Assembly: GCA_045605385.1 (NCBI GenBank)
Contig: JAZUPW010000017.1
Location: 144,924 to 208,923 of the forward strand
Source: SIG607 sp045605385
GTDB taxonomy: Bacteria > Bacillota > Clostridia > Oscillospirales > Acutalibacteraceae
Direction: 5' to 3'
Length of the DNA: 64,000 nucleotides
Of the stretch, positions 7,451 through 17,113 are shown in pieces. Position 1 is the first letter of the stretch; every line of letters starts with the position of its first letter. The notes beneath the pieces are model-generated. The model ran no database searches and was not told where the DNA came from. It was given only the letters and a program-made list of their open reading frames with translations. The position numbers were made by a program, and so were the translations under genes.

Positions 7451-8876
7451 TTATTCCCTTCTTGCGATTTATAATTTCTTCAAATCGGCTTATGTATTCG
7501 TAAGGGTACTTAAAATTAAATATACGCTCTATATAATTGCCGTTTGGTTCACGCAGTTTTGTTACCGCCGAAGCACCGCAAGCAAGAATAGAATGGGTTT
7601 CATCCATTATATAAACGTTATAAAGACATTCAAAGCCTTTTTTTGCATAACCCACGTTTTCAAGATTTCCAACTGTTTTGCTTTGTCGGTACATATAATA
7701 GGGCAAAAGGTAATTTTGGGTTAACTTTTCACGCGCACTGCTTACCATTTTATCGGCAATAATTCCCGCATTAAGTATATCGGTATTTCCGCTTGTACTT
7801 AAAGAAGATGCTCTTTTCATAGCCAACGAATGAACTGTAACCGATTCAGGAGAAAGAAGTAATACCTCATTAAGCGTATTTTCAAAACTATCGGCTGTAT
7901 CGTTTGGAAGACCTGCAATAAGGTCCATATTTATGTTATTAAAGCCAACTTTTCGCGCAAGTAAAAAGGCTTCTTTTGTTTGTGCAGTTGTATGATTTCT
8001 GCCAATTGTTTTAAGCACTTCATCGTTCATTGTTTGCGGATTAATGCTTATTCTTGTAACGCCGAGTTCTTTTAAAACAACTAATTTTTCTTCACTTATT
8101 GTATCGGGGCGCCCCGCTTCTACGGTAAACTCACGAACGGTAGTCATATTAAAATTGTTAATTATTTCGCTTATAACCGCCTTTAACTGTTCGGAAGAAA
8201 ACGTAGTGGGTGTTCCGCCGCCAATATAAACCGTTTCAAGATTTAGGTTGCATCTTTTTGCTATAAGCGCGGTTTCTTTAATTTCCTTTATAAGTAAGTT
8301 TACATAATCTTCCACTAACTTACCTGCTTTTTCAACCGAATGCGAAACAAAAGAACAATAAGTACATCTTGTGGGGCAAAACGGCACCGAAACGTAAAGG
8401 CTGAAAGAATCCTTTTTGTTAAGCGAAATAATGTTCTTTTCACCAATATGGCTTTCTTTGCAAAGCGAAATTTTTTCTTCGCTTACAAAAAGTTTATTTT
8501 TAAAATACTCCTGTGCCGCTGTAGCGCCCATTTCTTCTTCAAGTCTTGCATAAAGTTTGGCAGGACGCACACCTGTAAGCAAACCCCATTTAGGAGTATA
8601 ACCGCTATATTCTTTAAGGCAGATAAAAAGCGCAGTAGCAACCGCTAATTCTTTTGCTTTTTCATCGGCAGAAATATCAATTGGTTGCTTATTGAAAAAA
8701 CTTTTACCGTCAATTTCCAAAAAAGCCTGTGCGTTATCGCTAAACAAAAACGTTTTTGCAAAATCTTCACCGTTTTCGGCTTCTTCGCATATTTCTATTT
8801 TATTGAACGGGAAAAAAGTTCTTAAAAGTTTTTCGGTTTCATAATCAAATTTATGACCTTTATTACACAATTTCAT
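7416..8876 (-). CDS. hemZ: HemZ-type radical SAM coproporphyrinogen dehydrogenase-like protein
   Basis: A 486-residue protein. Residues 1-155 are a family-specific N-terminal region with WGLLTGVRPAKL. From about 160 comes the radical SAM domain, with CPTRCTYCSF binding the [4Fe-4S] cluster through Cys167, Cys171 and Cys174. It is followed by YIGGGTPTT and INPQTMNDEVL, as in HemN relatives. Family members are called HemZ and are thought to act in oxygen-independent haem synthesis, but many HemN-like proteins have other substrates. No other haem gene is in the window, so the true substrate is open. It lies 3 nt after the MBL gene. Confidence 0.82.
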   Translation of the reverse strand: MKLCNKGHKFDYETEKLLRTFFPFNKIEICEEAENGEDFAKTFLFSDNAQAFLEIDGKSFFNKQPIDISADEKAKELAVATALFICLKEYSGYTPKWGLLTGVRPAKLYARLEEEMGATAAQEYFKNKLFVSEEKISLCKESHIGEKNIISLNKKDSFSLYVSVPFCPTRCTYCSFVSHSVEKAGKLVEDYVNLLIKEIKETALIAKRCNLNLETVYIGGGTPTTFSSEQLKAVISEIINNFNMTTVREFTVEAGRPDTISEEKLVVLKELGVTRISINPQTMNDEVLKTIGRNHTTAQTKEAFLLARKVGFNNINMDLIAGLPNDTADSFENTLNEVLLLSPESVTVHSLAMKRASSLSTSGNTDILNAGIIADKMVSSAREKLTQNYLLPYYMYRQSKTVGNLENVGYAKKGFECLYNVYIMDETHSILACGASAVTKLREPNGNYIERIFNFKYPYEYISRFEEIINRKKGIIDFYEKYGFGN

Positions 8877-8879
8877 AAA

Positions 8880-9497
8880 TTACAAATACCCTTTATATAC
8901 ATTGTATTTCTTTTCATGAGATACGGTAGTTTCTTCGCCGTGACCCGGATAAACGGTTACGTTTTCATCAAGTTGCAAAAGTTTATCAATAGAAGCCTTT
9001 AGTTGCAGGGCATTTCCACCGAAAAAATCGGTACGTCCAAACGACTCGTAAAAAAGAGTATCACCGCTGAACAGTTTATCTTCGCAAAGATAACAAACTC
9101 CGCCCTTTGTGTGACCGGGTGTAAAAATAACCTTAAAACTTATATCGTTTAAATCAATTATATCGCCATCATTAAGCAGAATGTCGGCAGAAAACGGTTT
9201 CTGATGCGCTCTGAAGCGGTCTGATAAACTAAGAACGGTATCTTTAAGACCTTCTTCATCATGTTTTCCTATCATTATTTCAGCGCCGTAAAGTTCTCTT
9301 ATTTTTTCGGCGCCTAAAATATGGTCGAAATGGCTGTGTGTTAATAAAACCGTTATTTTTTTATCACGGTTTTTATTGCAAAATTCTTCAAGCGCCGCAT
9401 TAAAAAGAGAAGGGTCTATAATAACGGCATTGTTTTGGCTTTCAAGCAAATAACAGTTAACACTTAAAGGACCTATTATAAGTTTTGTTAATTTCAT
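8880..9497 (-). CDS. MBL-fold metallohydrolase (glyoxalase II-like)
   Basis: A 205-residue metallo-beta-lactamase-fold hydrolase. The metal motif THSHFDH (His54, His56, Asp58, His59) is intact. FTPGHTKGGVCYL and YPGHGEET supply the further His ligands, and FSGDTLFYESFGRTDF is the typical glyoxalase-II-like stretch. Members hydrolyse thioesters such as S-lactoylglutathione or related substrates; the real substrate here is unknown. Its start overlaps the dtd stop by 4 nt, showing translational coupling. The order recJ-relA-dtd-MBL-hemZ is common in Clostridia. Confidence 0.88.
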   Translation of the reverse strand: MKLTKLIIGPLSVNCYLLESQNNAVIIDPSLFNAALEEFCNKNRDKKITVLLTHSHFDHILGAEKIRELYGAEIMIGKHDEEGLKDTVLSLSDRFRAHQKPFSADILLNDGDIIDLNDISFKVIFTPGHTKGGVCYLCEDKLFSGDTLFYESFGRTDFFGGNALQLKASIDKLLQLDENVTVYPGHGEETTVSHEKKYNVYKGYL

Positions 9498-9955
9498 TGT
9501 TTTTTACACCAAGTATCTGTATCTAAAACTAAAGTTATTGGGCCATCGTTAATAAGTGAAACTTCCATTTCAGCACGAAAACGCCCTGTTTCAACTCGTT
9601 TCACACCGTTTACTTTAAGATTTTCACAAAAACATCTGTAAAGTTCATCGGCGCCTACGGGTTCCATAGCGTTTATAAATGAAGGTCTGTTACCTTTTTT
9701 TGTATCGGCGCAAAGCGTAAAATTAGAAACAACTAAGGCTTCTCCCCCGACGTCGAGCAAAGATAAATTCATTTTATCATCGTCATCACAAAAAATTCTA
9801 AGCATAGCAACTTTTTTTGCAAGAAGTTCTGCTTCGGCTTTTGTATCGGTTTCAAAAACACCCAAAAGAACAAGAAAACCTTCGCCAATACTGCCTACAA
9901 CTTCATTTTCAACAGTAACTTTTGCATTTTTCACCCTTTGTATTACAGCCTTCAT
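9494..9955 (-). CDS. dtd: D-aminoacyl-tRNA deacylase
   Basis: A 153-residue protein, the normal length for DTD. It starts MKAVIQRVKNAKVTVE and contains SNFTLCADTKKGNRPSF, which holds the active-site Thr. The C-terminal NDGPITL carries the cross-subunit Gly-Pro motif that rejects L-aminoacyl-tRNA. It removes D-amino acids (and glycine from tRNA-Ala) to keep translation accurate. It follows relA/spoT by 7 nt and overlaps the MBL gene start, the common clostridial arrangement. Confidence 0.95.
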   Translation of the reverse strand: MKAVIQRVKNAKVTVENEVVGSIGEGFLVLLGVFETDTKAEAELLAKKVAMLRIFCDDDDKMNLSLLDVGGEALVVSNFTLCADTKKGNRPSFINAMEPVGADELYRCFCENLKVNGVKRVETGRFRAEMEVSLINDGPITLVLDTDTWCKKQ

Positions 9956-9962
9956 AATTCAC

Positions 9963-12155
9963 CTACTGATTCATTCGTTCTACGTGGAACACACCATGTA
10001 TTTTTTCTATTCTTGTAATAATGCTCTTTAAATGCTCAAGACCTTCGGTAGTAACGGTAATACTTATTAAACAGTTACCGTCTTTAGTGCTTCTTGCATT
10101 AATAGAGTTAAGAGAAACACGCATATTAAGAAGTGTCTGAGAAACGTCTAAAATCATACCCTGCCTGTCAATTGCGGCAATCTGTAAAGAAGCCAGAAAA
10201 GTGGTTTTAGAGGTTGCAGCCCAATGCGCGGGTATCCAACGTTCAGGTTGTTCGCTTTTTTCAATATCTTTAGGCACGTTAAGACAATCGCATTTATGAA
10301 TAGAAACACCGTGTCCTCTTGTAATAAATCCTATAATGTCGTCACCCGGAAGCGGAGCGCAACACTTTGAAAACTTAATAAGACAGTTATCAATTCCTTC
10401 TACAATAACGCCGTCGGATGCCTTAACAGGTTTTACAGCAACGGTTTCGGGCATTTCGGACTTATTAAGCTTAATTTGTTTGTTGTAAAAATCTTTCAGG
10501 TTAGGTAACAGTCTTGAAAGCAAAACCCCACCGTAACCAATAGCCGCATAAAAATCATCTGTTGTGGTAAAGTGCTGACGTTTAGCAACTTCACCAACAA
10601 AATTTGAAAACTCTTCAGCTGTTGGGAAAACAAATCCGTTACGTTTACATTCTCTTTCAAAATCTGCCTTACCTGTAACAATATTTTCGGCGCGTTTTTC
10701 CTTTTTAAACCAACCGCGGATTTTAGATTTAGCCTGATTTGTAACCGCAATATTTATCCAATCGCGGCTTGGTCCGCGCCCTGCTTGATTAGAGGTAAGG
10801 ATTTCTATAATCTCGCCTGTTTTAATTTCGTGATTTATAGGTACAATTTTACCGTCGGCTTTTGCGCCCACCATTTTAATACCCACAGCCGAATGTATTG
10901 CAAATGCAAAGTCAACAACCGTTGCGCCAACAGGCAAGTTAATAACGTCGCCTCGCGGTGTAACGGCAAAAACATCTTCCTGCGCTAAGTCAACTTTAAT
11001 ACTTCTTACAATATCGGAAGCATCGGACGAATCGCTTTGACTTTCAAGAATTTCGCTTATCCAGGAAAGGCGTTCATCCATATTTTTATCGTTATTATTT
11101 ACACCCACTTTATATTTCCAATGCGCAGCAATACCGAATTCGGCAGTTTTATGCATTTCAAAAGTACGTATTTGAATTTCAAAGGGAATACTTTCGCGGC
11201 CTATAACAGTGGTGTGAAGCGATTGATACATATTAGGCTTTGGAGTAGATATATAATCCTTAAACCTGTTTGGTATAGGTCTGAACATATCGTGAACAAT
11301 ACCTAATACATTATAGCAATCAGCAACGGTATCGGTGATTATACGCATAGCGTAAATATCATAAATTTCCTCGAAATCTTTACTTTGCATATACATTTTT
11401 CTGTATATACCGTTAATAGATTTAACACGGGATTGAAATTCAATGCGAACTCCAGCCATATCTTTTCGTATGCGTTCTTCAATACGTTCTCTTACCGACT
11501 GCAAAAACTGTTCGCGGAATTGCTTTTTGGTATCAAGCATATTCTCTATTTCGTGGTATGCAACAGGGTCTAACTGCAAAATAGCAATATCTTCAAGTTC
11601 TTCCTTAATAGGTCTGATACCGAGTCGGTGAGCAATCGGCGCATAAATTTCAAGAGTTTCAAGAGCTTTATCCCTACGCTTTTGTTCGGGCATAAAGTCT
11701 ATAGTTCTCATATTATGCAGACGGTCGGCAAGTTTAATAAGGATAACCCGTATATCTTTACCCATAGCAATAAGCATTTTTCTAAGACTTTCTGCTTGCT
11801 GTTCTTCTTTAGAAACAAATGAAAGTCTGCCGATTTTCGTTACACCGTCAACAAGAAGTGCAACTTCTTCGCCGAATTCTTTTTTTACATAATCAATTGT
11901 AATTGTGGTATCTTCAACGGTATCGTGAAGTAAAGAGGCAACGACGGCATCGTTATCAAGACCCAACTGCGCCACTATTTTGGCAACGTTAACAGGATGC
12001 ACGTAAAATTCTTCATTTGAACAGCGAAACTGCCCCTTATGGGCTTCAACACAGCATTCAAAGGCTTTTTTTATACTGTTAAAATCGTAGTTAGAATTTT
12101 GCGATTTTATATATTCTTCAAATTCTTTGTAGTGTTCTTCATAACAGATTTCCAT
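9963..12155 (-). CDS. relA: Bifunctional (p)ppGpp synthetase/hydrolase (Rel)
   Basis: A 730-residue RelA/SpoT protein with all expected domains: an N-terminal HD hydrolase domain (HPVNVAKIV, LLHDTVEDT, KLADRLHNMRT), a synthetase domain (YDIYAMRIITDTVADCYN, YQSLHTTV), a TGS domain (DVFAVTPRGDVINLPVGATV), a zinc-finger-like region with CLIKFSKCCAPLPGDDIIGF, and a C-terminal ACT domain. Both enzymatic activities look intact. It controls the stringent response. The frame continues seven codons upstream, but ATG 12155 follows GGGGGG and is preferred. It overlaps the recJ end by 17 nt. Confidence 0.95.
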   Translation of the reverse strand: MEICYEEHYKEFEEYIKSQNSNYDFNSIKKAFECCVEAHKGQFRCSNEEFYVHPVNVAKIVAQLGLDNDAVVASLLHDTVEDTTITIDYVKKEFGEEVALLVDGVTKIGRLSFVSKEEQQAESLRKMLIAMGKDIRVILIKLADRLHNMRTIDFMPEQKRRDKALETLEIYAPIAHRLGIRPIKEELEDIAILQLDPVAYHEIENMLDTKKQFREQFLQSVRERIEERIRKDMAGVRIEFQSRVKSINGIYRKMYMQSKDFEEIYDIYAMRIITDTVADCYNVLGIVHDMFRPIPNRFKDYISTPKPNMYQSLHTTVIGRESIPFEIQIRTFEMHKTAEFGIAAHWKYKVGVNNNDKNMDERLSWISEILESQSDSSDASDIVRSIKVDLAQEDVFAVTPRGDVINLPVGATVVDFAFAIHSAVGIKMVGAKADGKIVPINHEIKTGEIIEILTSNQAGRGPSRDWINIAVTNQAKSKIRGWFKKEKRAENIVTGKADFERECKRNGFVFPTAEEFSNFVGEVAKRQHFTTTDDFYAAIGYGGVLLSRLLPNLKDFYNKQIKLNKSEMPETVAVKPVKASDGVIVEGIDNCLIKFSKCCAPLPGDDIIGFITRGHGVSIHKCDCLNVPKDIEKSEQPERWIPAHWAATSKTTFLASLQIAAIDRQGMILDVSQTLLNMRVSLNSINARSTKDGNCLISITVTTEGLEHLKSIITRIEKIHGVFHVERMNQ

Positions 12156-14178
12156 TCGTTTCCCCCCTTTTTTCATTTAGTTCTTTTATAATAGGAGCAT
12201 CACTTAAATCTACTTTTTGATGCCCTTCAATGATTTTTAATACACTTATATTATTAACGCTTATTTCTTCAACAAGTCCAAGTTGCTTAAGCGCTGTAAC
12301 AATTACTTCTACCTTACCTGCATTTAAAGTTGGTGCAAAATGATAAATAACCGCATTTTTATTATATTGCTTCTTTAACAAAAACTTATAAACAAGCGCA
12401 AACTCTTCCCTACTTGGAATTAAAGATAAATAATTGCCTGATTTATTTAAGCAAAAACCGTTAAATAAATTTAAACTTTCAAGCGTTTTAACGTCATCGG
12501 TACCGTTTAAACGCATATCCTTTATAACAACCGAAAGATATTCTTTTTCGTTATATAAATTAATATCCAAAGTAACGGCAATATCAACCACGTCACCCAC
12601 GGAAAATCCAAATTCTTCTTCGCAAACAGAAAAACACACCGCTTGAAAAGAAGTATCGCCTTTTGTAAAAAGAATTCGTATATGTTTATTATTGCCAATA
12701 GCAGTTATTCTTTCAATGCAAACACCGAAAATCCCGAAAACGGGCATAGGATTATTATGTCCGTAAGGTTCAAGAACCTTTAAACTTTCGGCAATATCAA
12801 GCGATAATGCAACAGGGTTAAGTTTACATTCTAACCTTAGTTTAGGATAAACTGCAGGTACATAAAACGCATACTCGTTAATCCTTTTATTAAACTCAGA
12901 AATAAGGTTTGTTTTAATGGTAACACCCGCCGCCTGTTCGTGACCACCGAATTTTTCCAATATATCGGAACAGGAATTAATTGCATCGTAAAGAGAAAAA
13001 CCTTCTATGCTTCTGCCTGAGCCAAAAGACATTTCGCCCTGCTGTGAAAAAACAATTGACGGTTTACCGTATTTATCGCAAAGGCGCGAAGCCACAATGC
13101 CTATAACACCCAAATGCCAATTTTCGCCGCTTACAACTATAACGGGATTTCTGAACAATGATTTTTCTTCAACAAGCGAAAAAACACTTGCAAGTATTTC
13201 TTTTTCGGTTTGCTGACGGTTAACGTTTTCATCAAAAATTTCTTTAGCAAGAGTCTTTGCTTCTTCTTCGCTGTCGGTTACAAGAAGTTTAAATGCGCGG
13301 TCTGCACTGCCCATTCTTCCCGCGGCATTAATGCGGGGAACAAGCGAAAATGCAACCTTCGATGCATCAATTTCATCAAGCGAAACCGAACACAAATTAA
13401 GCAGTTCTACAATTCCGGGTCTTAAATTTTCTTTAAGACTGTTAATCCCCGTTTTTACAATGCTTCGGTTTTCAAAGGTAAGCGGCATAACATCGCCAAT
13501 AGTTCCTATAGCCGCTAAATCTCCGTAGCAGAACATCATTTCTTCGGGTTCGGCATTTTCAAGAGCGCAAACAAGTTTAAAGGCTACAACGGCACCGCAA
13601 ATATCTTTAAATTCACAAAGACTGCCGTTTATATGCGGATCTACCACAGCCGATGCTTCGGGTAATTTTTCGGGCGGCAAATGGTGATCGGTTACAACAA
13701 CTTTTATGCCAAGACTTTTTGCATATTCAATTTCTTCGTAACAGGAAATACCGTTATCTACAGTTATTATTAAAGATACGTCTTTACTTTTTAAAGCCAC
13801 TACCCCGTTTTTGGTCATACCGTAGCCTTCGGTAATTCTATCGGGAATATAATATACTACGTTTGCGCCTCTACTTTGTAAATAAGTGTATAAAAGCGCC
13901 GTAGCAGTAACGCCGTCGCAGTCGTAATCTCCGTAAATTGCAATTACTTCACCGTTTTCAATTGCCATATTAATAACTTCTGCTGCAATAACAATATCGG
14001 GCAATTCGTAAGGCGAAGCAAAAATACCTTCATCGGTTAAAAATTCTTCTACGCTAACTGCATCGGTATAACCTCTTGAAGCGGCAATAAGCGCAACAAA
14101 TGGATCAATATCGCATTCTTCTGCTATTTCTTTTGCAAGAGATTTATCTACACTTGCAATTTCCCATTTTTTAAACAA
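12139..14178 (-). CDS. recJ: Single-stranded-DNA-specific exonuclease RecJ
   Basis: A 679-residue RecJ. The phosphoesterase domain shows IYGDYDCDGVTATALL, the DHH signature VVTDHHLPP and AAVVDPH. The DHHA1 domain has GRSIEGFSLYDA and KFGGHEQAAG. An OB-fold nucleic-acid domain and an extra C-terminal region follow. It degrades ssDNA 5'-3' in recombination and mismatch repair. As the most upstream gene of this minus-strand run it probably marks the operon start. A TATAAT lies at 14213-14218 upstream (minus strand), but I see no good -35 box with it. A GGGAGG site precedes the ATG. Confidence 0.94.
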   Translation of the reverse strand: MFKKWEIASVDKSLAKEIAEECDIDPFVALIAASRGYTDAVSVEEFLTDEGIFASPYELPDIVIAAEVINMAIENGEVIAIYGDYDCDGVTATALLYTYLQSRGANVVYYIPDRITEGYGMTKNGVVALKSKDVSLIITVDNGISCYEEIEYAKSLGIKVVVTDHHLPPEKLPEASAVVDPHINGSLCEFKDICGAVVAFKLVCALENAEPEEMMFCYGDLAAIGTIGDVMPLTFENRSIVKTGINSLKENLRPGIVELLNLCSVSLDEIDASKVAFSLVPRINAAGRMGSADRAFKLLVTDSEEEAKTLAKEIFDENVNRQQTEKEILASVFSLVEEKSLFRNPVIVVSGENWHLGVIGIVASRLCDKYGKPSIVFSQQGEMSFGSGRSIEGFSLYDAINSCSDILEKFGGHEQAAGVTIKTNLISEFNKRINEYAFYVPAVYPKLRLECKLNPVALSLDIAESLKVLEPYGHNNPMPVFGIFGVCIERITAIGNNKHIRILFTKGDTSFQAVCFSVCEEEFGFSVGDVVDIAVTLDINLYNEKEYLSVVIKDMRLNGTDDVKTLESLNLFNGFCLNKSGNYLSLIPSREEFALVYKFLLKKQYNKNAVIYHFAPTLNAGKVEVIVTALKQLGLVEEISVNNISVLKIIEGHQKVDLSDAPIIKELNEKRGETNGNLL

Positions 14179-14254
14179 TTATTGCCACCTCCCAATAAAA
14201 AATACTTAATCTATTATATAATATCATAAAGTATTAATTATTGCAATAAAAAAA

Positions 14255-14281
14255 GCAAGAGAAGACAGCATCTTCTCTTGC
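14255..14281 (-). terminator. Rho-independent terminator after the secreted beta-sandwich protein gene
   Basis: An 11-bp perfect stem, GCAAGAGAAGA with TCTTCTCTTGC, and a 5-nt loop (CAGCA). On the minus strand the stem is followed by a seven-T run. It ends transcription from the secreted-protein genes and keeps it out of recJ. The arm plus its A run is repeated at 23784-23799. Confidence 0.88.
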
Positions 14282-14306
14282 AAAAAAACATTAGATTAAT
14301 TATTTA

Positions 14307-17018
14307 TTATTTTGCGCCCATAAAGTCGTAAACTTCCTTAACGGTAAGTGTAGTTTCAGCGCTGTAAAGAACAACGTCGTTACCGTTAACGTTAATAACA
14401 ACGTAACCCTTCACATAAAGTCTTTGTGAGGCATTATAAGTGCCGTCTTCGGCTTTGAATCCCTTAACGTGCGTGGAGAACCAAAGGTTGGCTGTACCGT
14501 CTGTATTAGTTGTGTTTTTCCAACACTTATTAAAGTTTTCGGCTATATTTACATCTATAATACCTGAATTTGATACCGCCGCTGAAGCGCGGGTTACACT
14601 GTTATAGCCAACCGCATCTGCATTAGCAAGAAGGAATCCACGTGATTTAAGGGTATAGGAAACACCGTCAATTACTATGTCTTCGCCTGTTGCGGTGTCG
14701 TATGTAAAGTAGTAACGCAATGCCTGTGTTTCATCTTCTGCCCGACCTTCAAGCATTGAAACACCCTTATTGCCAACAAGACTTTCGCCCTCGGCATTGG
14801 TAAGTTTTTCAACTTCTATTACCGATATAGTTTTTACCTTTTCCACACCGTTTGTAATGTAAAGATAAAGTGCATCGCCTTGTCCTTCGCCATACTTGTC
14901 TATGGTAATGTATACAGTTTTAGTATAAGTACCGCCATATCCAAACGAAACAACAGGTTTATTAGCAGCTTCAATAAAGCCCTGATTATCGTTTATAGAA
15001 GTTTCATCGGCTGTCATAAATGCAAAATCTGCCCAACTGTTTGCCGCGCCGTATAAAGTAACTTTATAAGTTTCTTTATCTTCAACGTAGTCGGCAACTT
15101 TAGCATAGGCAACTTCTTTGCCTGCTATAGTTGTATACTGAAGATTATTATCAACCCTGCATTCTTTAACGGTTACGTCTTTAATTTCAAGAACGTTGGA
15201 ATTATTACCGCCGCCCACGTTTACGTAAAGAGCAAACAAGGGTAAATAGTTGGCATCTTCGCTACCTGTTGAAATAACGAAGGTTAAAGTTTGCCATTCG
15301 CTTGTAGGCTGTACAATATTATGCATCTGAACAGATGCAGCGTTATCGTTTATAGCGGTATTATTTGAAAAACGGTATTCATCAGCGCCGCCTTTAAAAG
15401 TATATGCCCAATATTTATTTAATCCGTTTGCCCACGCAACGGTTTTTACTGTGGTGCCCGACATATCAACCGCACTTACAGAATTAACCTTTGCTTTGTT
15501 GATACCGAATACAGGCTGAATTGTCATAGGGTAAGCTTCAGCCATTACAGGCATTCTGTACTTAATAGTAAAGGTATAGGTAGTGTTCCATTTAGCCTGT
15601 AGAGGAACTGCGTTTTCATCAAAAAGATAAGTAGCGCTTTTTCCGTTATACTGACCTGAAGTAAATCTTGTGTAAGGAGCATCAGTACCTTCTTTCACTT
15701 CGGTTTTTGGTCCATATCCGCCATTGTACTGATAAGGAATATGACCGTTATAAACATCATTCAGAACGTGAGGAGAATATAGTTTTCCGTTTGCTATATT
15801 TTCATTGTAAAGCGAAACGGTTTTTTCTTCACTAATGTTTGAAGCATATACCGCGTAAAGATTATTATCTCCACCGCCTAAAGTAATGCCGTTAGAAGTT
15901 ACCATTTCACCGTCAGAAGTTTTCCAACCCGCAAAGAACTTTCCTTCCTCAGATGATTGTGTAGGCATACGGTCAGGCTTGTACTGAGAACCAATATCAA
16001 GACCATCAACACGGCCTGCAGAACTACCGTCAGCATTGAAATATTCTACGTTTGCTACTTCCTGTTCAATTTTCACAGAATGAAAACTAACATAAGAACT
16101 TGCGGCAAGCGAACTAATTCTGAAACCTAATATTTGGAAATACTGATTGTCAATATACGTATTAAGTGACGGTGTAGTAATTTCAAAAGTAAGTGTTTGT
16201 TCCTCTGTTGTAGCCTGTGAAGTCACAGCCGAAGAAGAAACCGTACCCTGAGTTGTTTTAAAGTTAGCGCTGCCGTATTCGTGTGCGTTGTTACCGTTTT
16301 GATGAACACGGTTGCTACCGAAGGTAGTATTACCCGAAGAGTACATAGCAACGTCAGAGAATTTCCATGCTGTTTGCAAACTAATAGAAGTTGCAACGGC
16401 AATATTGGTATTCATTTTTACTGTTACTTTATATTTTGTTGATGGCTTTGGAACAATAGCATTACCCTCGCCATCAACCAATACAAATACACCGCTTTGC
16501 GCCCAACTTTGAGTGTTTTTTGAATAAACCGTTCCGTCGGTGTTGCAAATGTGGTGAAGTGTAGAAAGTAACGGTAAAATATCCTGCACTTCGTTGTTAT
16601 AATATCTGTAATACCCTGCAAACCAACGTTTATCAGCAGGCCATGCATTTTCTATTTCAAGCCATTTATATGCATTAACAGGTTCGCCTTCTTCAATGTT
16701 GGTTGAAAGATTAATAGTCTTTTTATAATCTTCCATTCTTGCATAAAGTTTGTTTTCGCCCGAAGCAAGAGTAAATTTTGTTCTGGCTTCATTTGTGAAT
16801 TCGCTATCGTAATACCATCCTGAAAAATACTGTTCATTAGTATTAGCGGGAATATAATCAACAGTATATTCGTCTCCCTCCACAAGAGAATCAACCGTTT
16901 TAACGGCCTCGCCGTTTACGTAATAAACGACTGTTGTTGCTGTTTCTGCCGATGCAGGCATTACTGCAAGTGTAAACACCATAACAATTGCAAGCAGAAC
17001 ACTTAACAACTTTTTCAT
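14307..17018 (-). CDS. Secreted modular protein with InlB-type repeats and beta-sandwich modules
   Basis: A 903-residue exported protein. The signal peptide starts MKKLLSVLLAIVMVFT and ends around PASAE. Two InlB/Listeria-Bacteroides-type repeats are visible (VNGEAVKTVDSLVEGDEY with FSGWYYDSEF, and FNADGSSAGRVDGLDIG with FFAGWKTSDGE). Each is followed by a long beta-rich region of CBM-like character. The C-terminal ~200 residues hold further beta modules. There is no dockerin, sortase motif or catalytic signature that I recognise. ATG 17018 follows AAGGAG at the right distance; the open frame before it was ignored. It lies downstream of the dockerin fucosidase, with a terminator between. It probably binds glycans or the cell surface. 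Confidence 0.75.
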   Translation of the reverse strand: MKKLLSVLLAIVMVFTLAVMPASAETATTVVYYVNGEAVKTVDSLVEGDEYTVDYIPANTNEQYFSGWYYDSEFTNEARTKFTLASGENKLYARMEDYKKTINLSTNIEEGEPVNAYKWLEIENAWPADKRWFAGYYRYYNNEVQDILPLLSTLHHICNTDGTVYSKNTQSWAQSGVFVLVDGEGNAIVPKPSTKYKVTVKMNTNIAVATSISLQTAWKFSDVAMYSSGNTTFGSNRVHQNGNNAHEYGSANFKTTQGTVSSSAVTSQATTEEQTLTFEITTPSLNTYIDNQYFQILGFRISSLAASSYVSFHSVKIEQEVANVEYFNADGSSAGRVDGLDIGSQYKPDRMPTQSSEEGKFFAGWKTSDGEMVTSNGITLGGGDNNLYAVYASNISEEKTVSLYNENIANGKLYSPHVLNDVYNGHIPYQYNGGYGPKTEVKEGTDAPYTRFTSGQYNGKSATYLFDENAVPLQAKWNTTYTFTIKYRMPVMAEAYPMTIQPVFGINKAKVNSVSAVDMSGTTVKTVAWANGLNKYWAYTFKGGADEYRFSNNTAINDNAASVQMHNIVQPTSEWQTLTFVISTGSEDANYLPLFALYVNVGGGNNSNVLEIKDVTVKECRVDNNLQYTTIAGKEVAYAKVADYVEDKETYKVTLYGAANSWADFAFMTADETSINDNQGFIEAANKPVVSFGYGGTYTKTVYITIDKYGEGQGDALYLYITNGVEKVKTISVIEVEKLTNAEGESLVGNKGVSMLEGRAEDETQALRYYFTYDTATGEDIVIDGVSYTLKSRGFLLANADAVGYNSVTRASAAVSNSGIIDVNIAENFNKCWKNTTNTDGTANLWFSTHVKGFKAEDGTYNASQRLYVKGYVVINVNGNDVVLYSAETTLTVKEVYDFMGAK

Positions 17019-17061
17019 TAAAATACACTCCTTTAAAATGTTTTTATTTAAAAGCACTGTC

Positions 17062-17088
17062 GGGAAGCCAGACAAAAGTCGGCTTCCC
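17062..17088 (-). terminator. Terminator between the fucosidase gene and the next secreted-protein gene
   Basis: GGGAAGCC pairs with GGCTTCCC, extended by GAC/GTC around an AAAA loop with one bulged A. An outer GCAC/GTGC pair is possible, followed on the minus strand by GCTTTTAAATAAAAA. The U run is imperfect, so some read-through into 17018-14307 is likely. Confidence 0.65.
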
Positions 17089-17113
17089 TGTGCAATAAAT
17101 ACGAAAAATTAAC

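Noticed and set aside
14255..14281. Attachment site of an integrated phage
   Set aside because: There is no integrase or phage gene, and the repeated sequence is part of functional terminators.
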